A DNA stretch of 64,000 nt from Thysanoteuthis rhombus (taxonomy: Eukaryota > Mollusca > Cephalopoda > Oegopsida > Thysanoteuthidae), in assembly GCA_963457665.1 (NCBI GenBank), contig OY735215.1, positions 46,182,138 to 46,246,137 on the forward strand, in the 5' to 3' direction. Every line of letters begins with the position of its first letter. The stretch's first letter is position 1. Under the pieces are notes generated by a model that was given only the letters and a program-made list of their open reading frames with translations, ran no database searches and was not told the DNA's origin. The translations under genes were made by a program, and so were the position numbers. Of this stretch, positions 11,236-22,031 are shown piece by piece.

Positions 11236-12950
11236 CTTCTTCTTCGCTCTTGTCACCCTAGTTTCTGGTATCTCCAGCAGTCCCAACCTCCGAAGACTTA
11301 GCCTGGCATACCATTATGAATATGCTTTTGGAGCACGCATGGGGACATCACTGGGAATGTTGGCGGAGGGAAAGTCAACGATAGTCGCCATGACTGAATG
11401 GAGAATATGTGCACCAAATATGTGTGTAGACGCAGAGATTAAACAGAGTACGAATGATTGTAATAAAGACACATACGAGTATGTCGAGTAAGAAATAAAG
11501 CGTTCATTTAATGACAAGACATTACTAACAATATAAGACTGAAAAGAAAAAGCAATCTACAAGATTTTAAATCTTTTGCGTGTAGATTATTTTCTATTGA
11601 TAGTTGATTGCGAAACGTGCGTCTGCGCACACAGCTTGAGAGAAACTATGTCTAGCAACCCCTTCCCCACGTATATTTTTTTATGAAATATGTTTTTTAT
11701 TTTCATCGATTTTCTGTGTTTCATTTTTAATGACTTATCATATTACTTAGAGATAGATTATTGATCGATTAAGAGCTTTACGTCAAATTAAACATTACAA
11801 TTTTATGAATATCATTTTTGTTTTGATTTCTTTGAAAAATAGCAGCTAGATACAAAAGTAGAAGAGCCCTCAAGAAATGTTATGCATTGGCCCTCATCGA
11901 TAATAAATTCGGCCCTGTAAGCACTATAATAACAATCATAAGTCCGAGTAAGAATTTTCTTTTGCCAAATCTCTGAACCAGAAAGCGTTCTTGGTAGAGA
12001 AGTAAATAATAAAATTATCAAAGCTTGAGTGGTTTATACAAACAATAAAGAGGCTGTACAAATAAACGAAAAAGACTAATAAAGAATTAAATCTTTATGG
12101 CCGAGTTGACCTCTCCATTATTGGGGGTAAACAAACGACTTATTTTCCCCTCACACCAAAACAAAAAAAAAAAAAACACAAAAAAAAGAAAACAAAAAAC
12201 AGGAACGTAAAACCTAAGCCGAAAAAAAAACCACAGATTAACATCAATTTGTTTAACTCGGATTTAAAACAGATAAATACTTGGGAGACTCTATTTCAAG
12301 ACGATTGATACCTGTCTGAATTTAGATATAACCTCCCCCCCTTTTTTTTCTTATTTACCTATATATTGGACCAAGATAATTTGGGCAAAGAGCCTGCTTT
12401 CCCCTATCAGGCTAAGATTGAACTCACAGTCAGTATGACCAGCACGATAGCCACTAGACAAACACGAATACCCCTTCAAACGTTATTTAATCTCGAGTCG
12501 ATGACCCGTCGCTTCGCTGGCGGTTATCATGTGTACAGCAGTAGGCCTTGTTGATGGCTGTTGCTGATACAATAAGAATGGAAAACAGGATAGGAAAGGA
12601 GAAAATAAAGTTAGGTAGTTTATTAAGAAAGAGGGAGATGAAAAAATAAAGTTTGTTAAAAAGAGAATAGGAATGGGGTGGAGAGAAAAAGTTAGGTAGT
12701 CCAAATAGAGAGTAGAAAGGAGGAGAATGAAGTTAGGTAGTTTAATAAGAGAATAAGAAGGGAGAAAGGCTTGTGTCTGCTACATATGCAGTACGTGACA
12801 GATACGACCCGTTGTGTGTATGATTACTTCCATATTGTAGCCTTTCCAGTGGCTTAGATAGTTATGTATTTGTCAGAGGTATGTGTTTGGATCGTGGTAA
12901 TAAAGCTAGGATTTCGGAGATAGATTTCCAAGGCAAATCAGCCCTCCCCA
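11236..12950. other. No recognised gene
   Basis: Contains a 92-codon plus-strand frame ending at 11491 that I do not recognise, an A-rich stretch at 12155-12235 and otherwise AT-rich sequence. I would not call any of these a gene. Confidence 0.45.
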
Positions 12951-13095
12951 TTGGAAGATTAACAAGGGGAATGGAATCGGCGAACTGAGTTCAAATTCTT
13001 GTTGGGGTAGTTTGTGCTCCCTTTTCACAAACGCTCCTTGGAAAAGGCGTGAATCCATTCCTCTCCCAACTATGGGTAAATTGCAGAACCGTTGG
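12951..13095 (+). mobile_element. SINE-C copy
   Basis: Carries the family marks GGAATCGGCGAACTGAGTTC (B-box region), GGAAAAGGCGTGAATCCAT and ACTATGGGTAAAT in order. A better A box is seen in sister copies at 16500 and 58145. The near-identical order at 34195-34345 supports a common element. Confidence 0.65.
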
Positions 13096-15000
13096 AGCCC
13101 TTCCATTCAATAGAACAGTCCATCTTGAGGGTAAAAAAACAAAACGAAAATTGCTCCAGACAATGTGCTGGATCCTCAGTGGATCATTCGAAAAAAGAAG
13201 ATGAAATATTTCTCTGCGTTGGGCGAACACGAAAAGGAACTGTATAGATACTTAAGAGTTCAATTAACAAAACAACGTTTTGTTCTTGAATTTCAAGACT
13301 GGTTAGTCCAACAAGGAGGTTGCAAAGTACCCACAGCCGGCAATACTACAACTGAAGACACAGCCCTCTCTTGATCAAGAAGCCTTATAAATTCGATGAG
13401 AGAAAGCCATTATTGGGCTAAAATCGTCTCTTAGCCCAACAAATGACTCGCCTAAAAAATCAGCCTTGTGAGCAACACATTCTTCTCTCTTTGTTCGTCT
13501 GTGGGTGTGTGGGTGTCTCCATGTGCTCCTGGTCACTTTGGGGGCGGGGAGGGCTACTACTTCGAAAATTCGCTCAAGTGTATGGTACCTGCAGATCTCA
13601 TCTAAACGCCGTTTTAGTTTTTTTTTGTTTTTTTTTTCAAACAAAAAATGCTCTTTGGGGTCTCTGTGGTCATTTTGGGACTAACTCAAATCTTGTGGAG
13701 GTTTTTTTTTTTTTTTTTTCAGATAAAAGATCATTTTGTAAGATAATTCCCAGTAGGTTTAGATAATTAGTTCTGGTTTGCGTGTTGGATAGAGTGACAC
13801 ATTTGTGCGAGGTACGAATATTTTATTTCTGAGTGGAGTGCCACCCACTGGTTTTTGACTCATACGATACTTCAATCTTCTTCTCTTTCTAGTCGCTTGA
13901 CCCAAACAACAATACTGACCAGATTACCATTACTTCATCTGGCCTCTGACAATCAACACATCCGAGCATCACTGACCCCATCCCCAACACCTTAAATTGT
14001 TTGTGAATTGTTTCAATCGAGAAGTTGAACGATACTTGATGATTACCAAATGCCATATACGACTAATGGCCGGAGATCTCAACGCTATGGTAAAAATAAC
14101 AACAAAGAGGATCATAGTCTGATTATACATATATATTTTTAATGATGACAGTGCTCATCTCAGAGATGAAGAGGAAAGATAAAATCTGGAAAATGTTTCT
14201 TTTTTAATCTCCCTCTTGTACTCAAGGTGTCGTGAGGGCGGGGTGGACGGTCACATCATTCTATTCATCCGTTTTCACTTTCCTTTTTTTTACTTCAGCA
14301 ATTTATTATAATACACTACCGGCTTGCCAGGCCCATTGAACCCGGTTCATCGATTTCATTTCCCGTGCTACAAACCGTCAGACTGCTCGCACCTCTATCA
14401 GATAGATATCTTCTGAAGTCCTGCGAATTTCAGATGACTTCTTGCTTTCGCCATTCTGGTGTAAATAATTGAAATCAAGCTGCAAGAGGAAGATAATTAG
14501 TGTGTCTCGGGCGCAATTAAATACATTTACAGGTATGCCTTGATTAGTACTCCATTCATTCGAAAATTACCTGTCCTATTCAAAACCACGCAGTTCAAGG
14601 TCTTATTATAATTTGATAAGTTTTTTTCTCAGCTTCTACTTAGATATATTAATTTGTACGCCAATACCTTAACATTAATACATCAAAACACGCACTAATC
14701 AAAACCGCACTATTCAAGGCGTTATTGTATTTTGTTTAACTACTTTAAACCTACAATCAATCAATCAAGACCACCAATCAATGAGGTACTTAGCATGAAT
14801 AGATTTTGTTCGATTTCTCTTCTTTTCATTTTTTGTTCATTTTCTTTGTTCGGGGCTTTGTGTAATGGCAGGGTTAGGGTTAGGGGTTAAGAGTAGGGGG
14901 GCATTGATCAACGGAAGAAAGGACAAAAACGCATAGGTTGATCCATTAACTGCGACTAGTAGCAAAGAGTAAATTGACATCATAGTCAATAATAGAACTA
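13096..15000. other. No recognised gene
   Basis: Includes a 69-codon plus frame (13165-13374) with mixed, non-repetitive composition that matches nothing I know, and T runs at 13618-13640 and 13700-13719. A short TTAGGG-like stretch lies at 14871-14890. No gene is supported. Confidence 0.45.
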
Positions 15001-15003
15001 CGG

Positions 15004-15360
15004 TAGCGTCAAAATTTCAAGTCATGTAACAAAAATTCCATTGAATAGAAATATGACTGGAATAAGTTCTATGCATGACATCACTGGCATTTTTCTCTGG
15101 AAAACATCTAAAACAGAGTGAAGGAAAAAAACATTTAGAAACTATTATTAATAAACCCGCCATAATAAGGCCTAAAAAGCTCAAAAAGTTTTTTTTACTA
15201 ATATCATTCTCAGAATGGAGTACTGATGCTAATTTTTCAAGTCTGTAGAGAAAACAGTATGGTCTAGAGCGCTGGAACACACGAACTCACAAATACAAAA
15301 ACAATCATGCGCACATATTTGTTGGACCCTTTGTCATCTCTGATGGCTACGGTTGTTTAA
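15004..15360 (+). repeat. Family B repeat (B-A composite, copy 1)
   Basis: Starts with TAGCGTCAAAATTT and carries TCTATGCATGACA, GGAAAACATCTAAAACAGAG, CAAGTCTGTAGA and GGAACACAC in order. The same series is found at 31676-32035 on the plus strand and at 36285-36590 on the minus strand. No coding capacity is seen; the class is unknown. Confidence 0.75.
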
Positions 15361-15799
15361 AAGTTATCAATTGCAAGATAGAAGACCTTGTACAATACAA
15401 GTTGATCATTGCAAAATGAAGCCCTTTTCCATTTCAAGTTATCCATAGCAAGATAATCATTTGCAAGATAAAAGCCCTGACTCACAAATAGAGAAAATCA
15501 ATCTCAATAAGATAGAGGTTTTATAGAGTTAGCCAAAGACCTGGTAAAACAAAAACCACTGTCATTCGTAGCTGATGGATTAAAAGAGGTAATTACTATT
15601 TAAAATGATTTTTATGTGATAATAGTAATTCCAATCATTATTTTTTTTTAATTCGATTAATAATTTATTGATTTATTTATTTCGCACAATTGCATGTTTA
15701 GACCAGCTGGTGGTTGTCACTAGAAGTCGAGCGACAACAAGTCTTTAGCACCTTCTTTAGTCTTGCCAGACATAATACTGCCAAGGTTCATTAATCCTT
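15361..15799. other. Spacer within the B-A composite
   Basis: Sequence between the B and A parts of copy 1, containing imperfect repeats of a TTGCAAGATA-like word near 15370-15470. It is longer than the matching spacer of copy 2 (32036-32189). Confidence 0.4.
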
Positions 15800-16235
15800 T
15801 TATTAGAAACCATCAACCAAAACAATCACCGACACTGTCAACATAGGTTTCGTTAGTTTTTAAGTTGGTTTGGTTGGCTATGTACGTATCACGCCTACTG
15901 GCCGCCCCGATGGAGCTACAAGGCTGACAATTTAATTATTAGCTCCTTATTTTATCTAGATTATTATGTTTTTGACCCTTCTCGTCCAAATATATTTGGG
16001 GTCAACTTGCAATATGAGTTTATGTTAAGTTGATCCTTCAGTTTGTGCCCGGCAGCATCTACACTTGCTTTTTGAAAAATTCAAACTTTTTTCCGGCGAG
16101 ATAAGTAACTTGTCCATTGATCACCCCTTTATTTCCAATTTTTTGATTGACCACCCCAAACACGGCATGCTGCCAAAGGGTGTTGATCAGGTGACGGATT
16201 TTATTTCGTGACTAACCAGACCTGTTTGCTTATTC
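15800..16235 (+). repeat. Family A repeat (B-A composite, copy 1)
   Basis: Marks in order: ATTAGAAACCATCAACC, ACTGTCAACATAGGTTTC, GGCTATGTACGTATCACG, GATGGAGCTACAAGGCTGA, then TTGATCACCCC, GGCATGCTGCCAAA, GTGACTAACCAGACCTGTTT. At least seven other full or partial copies lie in this window on both strands. I see no open frame or terminal inverted repeats, so it could be a non-autonomous element of unknown class. Confidence 0.75.
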
Positions 16236-16499
16236 ATTATCGTTGTATATCTGTTGTATCAACTGGAGGTTGACACACAAAAAGTGATTCAGATGCGATG
16301 GTTCGGCAAAAGGGAGAGTGGCGCACAAGTAACGAAGAAGTATCAAGGTTTCTTATAAGTAGGTAAAGTAGTGCCTTTACGCTGGCGATGGCTCCTCTTA
16401 TTACAGGCTTCTCTGTCTCGGCTGAACTTCGAAGTTCGAGATTTGCTTCATTTGAAATTTACTCGTAGTTGACAAGCACCAGGAGTGGCGTCACTCACT

Positions 16500-16650
16500 T
16501 CACCTGCTATTTCCTCATAGGATGAGAGATGTGTTCATGCCTTTGCCAAGGAAGGTGGCGCGAAGTGAACGCAATTTATCTCTGTCTGACCATGAACTCG
16601 GCCTGTCAATTTCTCTTTCTGTGCAGCTAACCACTGGGCCACCGGCACCT
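16500..16650 (-). mobile_element. SINE-C copy with clear tRNA-like A box
   Basis: On the minus strand TGGCCCAGTGGTTAGC (16629-16644) matches a tRNA A box. It is followed by a B-box-like GGCCGAGTTCATGG and then the family mark GGCAAAGGCATGAACAC. This shows that the SINE-C head is tRNA-derived. Confidence 0.65.
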
Positions 16651-16759
16651 CCCAGGTTTCTTATGAGATCAAGAAAATAAGTAAGAACGAAAGAAATTTT
16701 CTCAGCTCACAATGTAGATCGCCGAAGATCACATGCAAAACCAGGGAAAAAAAAATTTA

Positions 16760-16862
16760 AGATGGCGTAACGAACTAGATAGGTTCAGAAAATACTGGCT
16801 CCGTATGATAGAGAGGTTTGGCAAATCTTGGGGAAGTCTCTGTCCAACGACGGGCGCTAACA

Positions 16863-16867
<5 letters not shown>
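16760..16867 (+). pseudogene. RTE-like LINE, last 35 codons and 3' end
   Basis: A plus frame reads RWRNELDRFRKYWLR at its start and continues for 35 codons to a TGA. The W-R-x-E-L-D-x-F-R-x-x-W pattern is the common last block of RTE-clade LINE reverse transcriptases. The stop codon is the first unit of a (TGA)n tail, as expected for RTE elements, whose 3' ends carry short tandem repeats. Everything upstream is missing, so the copy is severely 5'-truncated. A sister copy lies at 48745-48890. Confidence 0.7.

Positions 16868-16897
<30 letters not shown>
16865..16897 (+). repeat. (TGA)n tail of the RTE-like LINE
   Basis: Eleven TGA/ATG units following the LINE stop codon, then a purine-rich tract. 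Confidence 0.9.
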
Positions 16898-16898
<1 letters not shown>

Positions 16899-17290
16899 AG
16901 AAATTTTGATGGAAGGAGTAAAAGCACAAGGAGAAAAGGCTACAAAGAGAAGGGACTGCGTAACTGACAAGTGGAAAGAAGCGAACGAGTTAAGAAGGAA
17001 ATGAATTAAGAAAAAGAAGTAAAGGGAGGGAAAGAGAGAAAAAAAGCGGGGAAACATACACGAAAAAGATTTACGGAAAAAAGAAAAATGGTGAAAGAAA
17101 CGAAAAAAAAAAAAAGAAAGAAAATAGAAAAAGGCTATGAAGTAGAAAGAGTCTGATAGAAGGAAAATATATCTAAGATAGAAAGAATGAGAAAAAACGA
17201 GTAGAAAGAATGAGAAGGAAAAAGAAAATGGAAGAAAGAGAGAAAATGAGAGAAAGAAAAAATTTAAAAAAAGAAAGAAAACGGCAAAAG
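16898..17290. repeat. Purine-rich tract
   Basis: About 390 bases rich in GAAAG and GGAAA words. The 161-codon Phe/Ser/Leu frame on the opposite strand is a composition artefact. Confidence 0.8.
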
Positions 17291-17589
17291 AAGGCTTCCT
17301 TCTCTCTTGACAGACAATGGAAGTGACATCTTCGGTGTGCAAGCCCAGGCAAAGTGTATGGACATCCTGGGATGCTCAGTCGACAAAATCCATCGACAAA
17401 ATCGACAAAATACCTCTTGGTAGTCCAAAGGAGAGCAGAACGTGATAGATCTCTGCATCATCTTGACTGCAGAGTCTGGCGGTAGGATGTCAAAGTTCGC
17501 CATTAGGAAGCTTTATTCCCTTGTTTTGAATCAGAGTAATCCTAGTAGCCTTCCCAAGGGTAAAAACCCAACTCTACCCTACTATTTAC

Positions 17590-17745
17590 TTATAGTTGGG
17601 GGGGGGGGGGGTAGAAAAGATGGATCCGTGCCTTCTCTCGAGAGTATTAGTGCAAATCAGACTTGAACTGCTTTGATCGGAATTTGAACTCGACTCGACG
17701 ATGCCATTGTCTGCGCCGTTAACCACCACTCGTAGATCCGGAAGA
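17590..17745 (-). mobile_element. SINE-C copy
   Basis: On the minus strand GTGGTGGTTAACGGCGCAG is an A box and GAGTTCAAATTCC a B box; the body ends in GCACGGATCCATCTTTTC. It abuts a run of 14 or so G at 17597-17610. Confidence 0.65.
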
Positions 17746-18480
17746 CCAAAACGTAATAAGTGAAAGAAATTTAGAGAAAAAATAGAAAAAAGTACGATAG
17801 GAAAGACTGATCCAGAAAAGGAAAAAAAGAGAAAATAAAATTTTTTTCTTAGTTTTGACCCGCTTTTTTCATTCATCCTGTTTTTCTGTTGCTTTTCATC
17901 ATAACTTAAAACCGGATCGTAATTCTACAGCAACCGCTGGCGGGTGAGAGTTCGATTCTCGCTGCGAACTTACTCTTTATTTTCCAAATATGCTGTATAA
18001 TCGTTGCCATAAAATTAAGGTCCGATTCAAAGTTGTGATAAAAAGCAACTGGAAGTTAGGATGGCGGAGAAAAAAAAAAACAGTCAAAAATTGATAATAA
18101 TATTGCAATAGTTCATCCAAGAATAAATTTGGAAAAATTTAATGAGTAAAAAAGTCTCTAAGTTCGCCGAAAATTTCAAGAAAGAAAAAAAAATAAAAAT
18201 AGAAATCAGAATGACCTATAGAGCAAGTCTTTACGTATTTCTAAATATATTTTCGAAGATACCTAAGACCTGTCAGATTGGCTCAGTCTGTAAAAGAATC
18301 GTCTACCAATCACTGTAAGGAAATATTAATTTTATTCATCGGTTTGGATTAACGAGATTGGGACAGACCAACAGTGAAGAGTTTAACTCACTTTAATTTG
18401 GTGAGAATTGCTTCCTCGTCTTGTACTTGTTATGGCAGGAAAACCAAGTCAAGTCCAATCTTGGACTGGAGTTTGACATA
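17746..18480. other. No gene; isolated B-box-like site
   Basis: GAGAGTTCGATTCTCGC at about 17946 resembles a tRNA B box, but no full tRNA fold is seen. The rest is AT-rich with A runs. Confidence 0.4.
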
Positions 18481-18665
18481 AAAAATAGTAGAATTAGAAA
18501 GAGAGCAAAGCGACGAAAGAGAGGAAGAAAAATACGACGAAAAGAGATTTTTTATAAATAAAAGAAAGAGAAATCAACAAAGACAAGAATGTGAAACAAA
18601 GAAAGAAGGAAATGTAAAAGAAAAAGAAAAAAGGAAATGTGAATGAAAGATAGAAAGAAAGATTA
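18481..18665. repeat. Purine-rich tract
   Basis: About 185 bases of mostly A and G on the plus strand. Confidence 0.7.
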
Positions 18666-18834
18666 CTTGAATCAAACTGATTACATAAAACAAGTCAATA
18701 TTTACTGAAAGTTGCTCCACTTCCCAGCCTGACTGGGTTAGCCTGATGAGGCGAAGACCAAAGGTAGGAGTTTCTCTCTTTAGATTCAGAGTTGTCCGTC
18801 TCCTACACTGGTTACCAACCAATTCTAGAAAGTC

Positions 18835-18990
18835 TAGTCTAGTCAGCTATTTTCACCAATAGCCGGGCGGAGGAGAAATGGATCCATACCTTCCTCAAAG
18901 GTATTAATGTGACGTGAACGAATTATCTCACCCAGAGTCTGACTTCGCCCATTTCATTTCCTGCCCTCCTCGTTGTTAGGCCCACACCAA
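18835..18990 (-). mobile_element. SINE-C copy
   Basis: On the minus strand GGCCTAACAACGAGG stands where the A box is expected; the end is marked by GAGGAAGGTATGGATCCAT. Diverged head, clear tail. Confidence 0.6.
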
Positions 18991-19143
18991 CCTCTTCTTA
19001 TATTTTTCAATGTTAATCAAGGATTAACAGTAACAAACACAATATGATGAAGAGGCTCCGATTAAAAAACATAATAATAATGAATTACTAGACATGTGGT
19101 AGGAACATGCAAATACATGAATAACAACAGCAACAACAACGAC
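18991..19143. other. No recognised feature
   Basis: Short unique-looking stretch before the (AAT)n array. Confidence 0.5.

Positions 19144-19219
<76 letters not shown>
19144..19219. repeat. (AAT)n array
   Basis: About 25 perfect AAT units. Confidence 0.95.
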
Positions 19220-19619
19220 TGGCAACAACACAAATGAAAACCTGACTATCCCAGCCCTATTTTCCATTCATTGAAACCCCATTTTGAGTTGACCAAACAA
19301 GAGAAAAAGTGTACGAAGAAACATGTAATGTCAATATCACATCGAATAGAGACAAAAAAAAAAAAAAAAAAAGGAAAAAAATGACTTCTATATTATTTTT
19401 GACGTTTGGTGTTCATTGCATAACACTTTTCCCGCTTAAAACAACATCGCCCTCTGGTGGACTTTTGACGATCAGGTTAATCAATATGCGTCTTAGATTT
19501 TATTAATTGCCCACAAGTTCCTCTTTACCTTGCACATGTGTCAATAAAACCAACAGCATCTTCTTTTTCTTCTTTTTCATGATTCGTTTACATTTCATAT
19601 CAATAGAAAATGGGGGCTT
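19220..19619. other. No recognised gene
   Basis: Contains an A run at 19354-19371 and T-rich sequence. Nothing supported. Confidence 0.5.
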
Positions 19620-19985
19620 TCGTTTGAGATCAAGTGAAAGCAAGTACCCTAAATACTCCAGCATTCTTCACAGTATTCTACCCGATTTCTGTAGTGCGAT
19701 CGTCTGGATAGTTTCTGCTCTTCCCCAGATTCCTAGTTCTCCAAACCTCTTTGTTAGGTTCTTTGGGTCTGTTTGCAGGGCCCCAACCACTTTTGGCATT
19801 GCTGTTGTCCACAAGTTTCACAACTTCTTGGTAAGGTCTAGACATTTGTCTAACTTTTTACTTTCTTTCATCTTCATCCCGTGATCTGCTGAAATAGCAA
19901 AATCTGCTACCTGACACATTCTTTTCTCACTATCATAAGATATGGTCCTCTGACCAGGATTGGGTGAGCTGTTTGAATCTCATCG
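19620..19985 (-). pseudogene. LINE-B: non-LTR retrotransposon C-terminal fragment
   Basis: The minus strand reads DQRTISYDSEKRMCQVADFA, then an ISADHG block, a KLWNLWTTAMPKVVGALQT block, LGIWGRAETIQTIAL and GRILWRMLE. This matches a widespread block found near the C terminus of animal LINE polyproteins (typical form DFAVPADHRVK, KKLWNMKVTV, GALGTVPKG, IETIQTTALL). It ends without the upstream RT domain. Open plus-strand frames across it are antisense shadows. Confidence 0.8.
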
Positions 19986-20170
19986 ACCAAAATTGAAGGA
20001 ACTTGAGATAAGCGGAAGGACTGCGATTCTGCTGACCACAGCACTACTGGGGTCAGCACGAATATTAAGAAGAAAACAGTAAATATAAAATTTACGACCT
20101 CCTGTCGTCAGCGATGGCCTGACAGCTAGAATGAAATAGTTTCTCGAGGAGGGTGCTGGAATATTGGATA
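19986..20170 (+). pseudogene. LINE-B fragment in opposite orientation
   Basis: The plus strand reads KLKELEISGRTAILLTTALL and then GSARILRR, matching the LEDLEIRGRIETIQTTALL and ARILRR blocks of LINE-B. It joins head-to-head with the minus copy at about 19985 and lacks the preceding blocks. Confidence 0.75.
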
Positions 20171-20204
20171 GATTTGTCATCATTTGACCCCCAATGAAAA
20201 CTAC

Positions 20205-20455
20205 CACATAGAGAAAAAAAGAAATAGAAAAAGATGGAACGAAAGAAATAAATAAATAAAGAAAGAAAGAATCAAGAAAGGAAGAAAACTAAGGTGAATG
20301 AAAAGAGAAAGGAGAAAGAACAAGATTACGAAAAAATACAAACAAAAAAGGGAAAGAGAATAGAAAACTCGAGAAACAAAAAATGAATGAGACACTAAAC
20401 ACTCGAAAGAGAATGAAGAAAAAGACCTGTTGGCATTTTATGCAGCAGTTTAAAA
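20205..20455. repeat. Purine-rich tract
   Basis: About 250 bases, mainly A and G on the plus strand, between two plus-strand LINE-B pieces. Confidence 0.7.
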
Positions 20456-20474
20456 AAAAATGAAAAGAAACCAA

Positions 20475-20835
20475 GGTGATCAACTGGGATCTGAGCAAAC
20501 GATTGAGATTCGACCGTGTAAACCAAATGATTTATGCGTAAACGCAAAGTTGTCTTAAGGAATAAAAAGTAAAATTTTCTGTGAGTTGAAAATCGGATCA
20601 CTCAATCCAGGTCAGAAGACCATCTCTAGTCTTGGTAAACAATGAGAAGGACAGGTATTGTATACCGATGTTCAATCAAACTACAAAATATGATTTGAAG
20701 AAATTGAAAATTTGGAAAAATGTTAAAACCTCAACAACAAAAAAAAAAAAAACAGAAAAAGTGGGCCATTGAGATGACTGTTGTACTCATCGTTGTAGGC
20801 GCACTTGGAGGAGTCCGTAATAGTTTTTTTTTCTT
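20475..20835 (+). pseudogene. LINE-B fragment, upstream blocks
   Basis: In three shifting plus frames: INWDLSKRLRFDRVNQMIYA (about 20475), KVKFSV, SIQVRRPSLVLVNNEKD (about 20600) and KKWAIEMTVVLIVVGALGGV (about 20757). These are the blocks that normally precede the one found at 19986-20170, so the two plus pieces are in permuted order. It ends at a T-rich tract. Confidence 0.75.
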
Positions 20836-21440
20836 TTCTATTTTTACCCATCCTTTCTTTTTCCATTTCTTTCTTACGTTTCTTCTTTTTCAATTTCTTT
20901 TTCTTTCTTTCTCCATTTCTTTATTCATTCGCCCATCGCATGGTGCGTGATTTCTTTGTTGTCTCAAAGGGTATATAACGTTTACTTCCAGATAGAAGCG
21001 AAGCTAAAGATTTGCTGGCCTGGGGACTTCACTCCATGGGGCCCCTGTAATATTTAGTGAGATCTGATAAATAAAAGGGAAATTATGTAATAAACATGTA
21101 CTATCGCTCAATTTGTGAGAAACAAGCCCAAAGGCTGATGTATTATTTATGCAATTCAAGTATGAACAAATATACCCTTCTTATCATGTAAGAATTGCAG
21201 TAGGTGAACTAGTACTTATAAAGCTTTTTGGACCCCCACATCAGGGGTTTAGGGGCATTTTCAAATAGCCCTCTTACTCCCCTAGCGATGCCTCAAGTTC
21301 CAGGAGAACACTTCTTCAATGCGCTTAGGGGATAGAATCAAAGCATCCGCTGACATCTGTGGTGTGCCTAACGACAAGGTAAAAAAGAACTGGGCAATTT
21401 TGTCCCTACCCTCATGTATGCATACAGGCTACCATTTTAA
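20836..21440. other. Pyrimidine tract then no recognised gene
   Basis: 20820-20930 is T/C-rich on the plus strand. 21000-21430 holds no recognised repeat. Confidence 0.45.
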
Positions 21441-21656
21441 CTCGACCTCGTGTCACATTCCGCCCTTGTGGGGAGGCGAATAAATGCTACCTTCGGAGAC
21501 CACGCCCAGTATTCCAACCTGTCACATCAGCAGGGAATGGACCTCCAATGCCCGCCGCCTCCTCGCTCCCATTTTCAGGAACCGCCACCACACCACCACC
21601 ATTATCACCATCATTATCAGCTGCAGCAGCATCACCATCATCATGATGAACACTAA
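21441..21656 (+). CDS. Candidate His/Pro-rich exon, unrecognised
   Basis: A plus frame without an internal ATG near its start ends in a His-rich C terminus: a proline/arginine stretch, then His runs broken by Tyr, Gln and Leu, then Asp-Glu-His and a stop. His is coded by both CAC and CAT, which is less repetitive than a simple microsatellite. Two other plus frames are also open here; one follows a possible acceptor (CATGTATGCATACAG ending at 21426) and reads a Pro/Ser/Thr/Ala-rich chain to a stop near 21644. Several metazoan transcription factors have such tails, but no DNA-binding domain is visible. It could equally be a (CAC/CAT) repeat by chance open. Confidence 0.3.
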   Translation, partial: LDLVSHSALVGRRINATFGDHAQYSNLSHQQGMDLQCPPPPRSHFQEPPPHHHHYHHHYQLQQHHHHHDEH

Positions 21657-21719
21657 TACTACCTTTTCAATTACGACCTTTTTATGTTGGCCTAAATGAC
21701 CAGACAACGATACCTTTAC

Positions 21720-21915
21720 TCTTACGACCAATTTTCTTTCCGTCTCCTACCCTTTTCTTTCTCTCTTCCACTCTTCCCTCCAACTACTCCTCACTCTTGT
21801 TTCATCTGTCCCTCATCTTTCGTCTCTCACTTATGAATATATATTTTCTTTTCCATCTTTTTCCTTCTCTCCCTCTGACTCTCTCTGACTCTCTCTTCCC
21901 TTCTCTCCCTAATAT
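21720..21915. repeat. Pyrimidine-rich tract
   Basis: CTCT/TTCC-rich stretch upstream of the PAN-type exon. Confidence 0.7.
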
Positions 21916-22031
21916 GCAAATAGATTTTCTCTTCGTTTGTTTCCAAGACCAAAAACTCGCCATCGACTTTCAATCCACGATTCTTTTTCAGTTGCATCTC
22001 ACTTGCGCCACGAACACCAACCTGAATAAGC

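Noticed and set aside
14871-14895. Interstitial telomere repeat (GGGTTAGGGTTAGGGG)
   Set aside because: Only two to three units; too short to distinguish from chance in a G-rich patch.
18740-18770. CTGATGAGGCGAAGACC as a hammerhead core
   Set aside because: No stem II closes and GAAA is absent.
19507-19884. 125-codon plus-strand gene
   Set aside because: It is the antisense of LINE-B blocks; the protein-like signal is on the minus strand.
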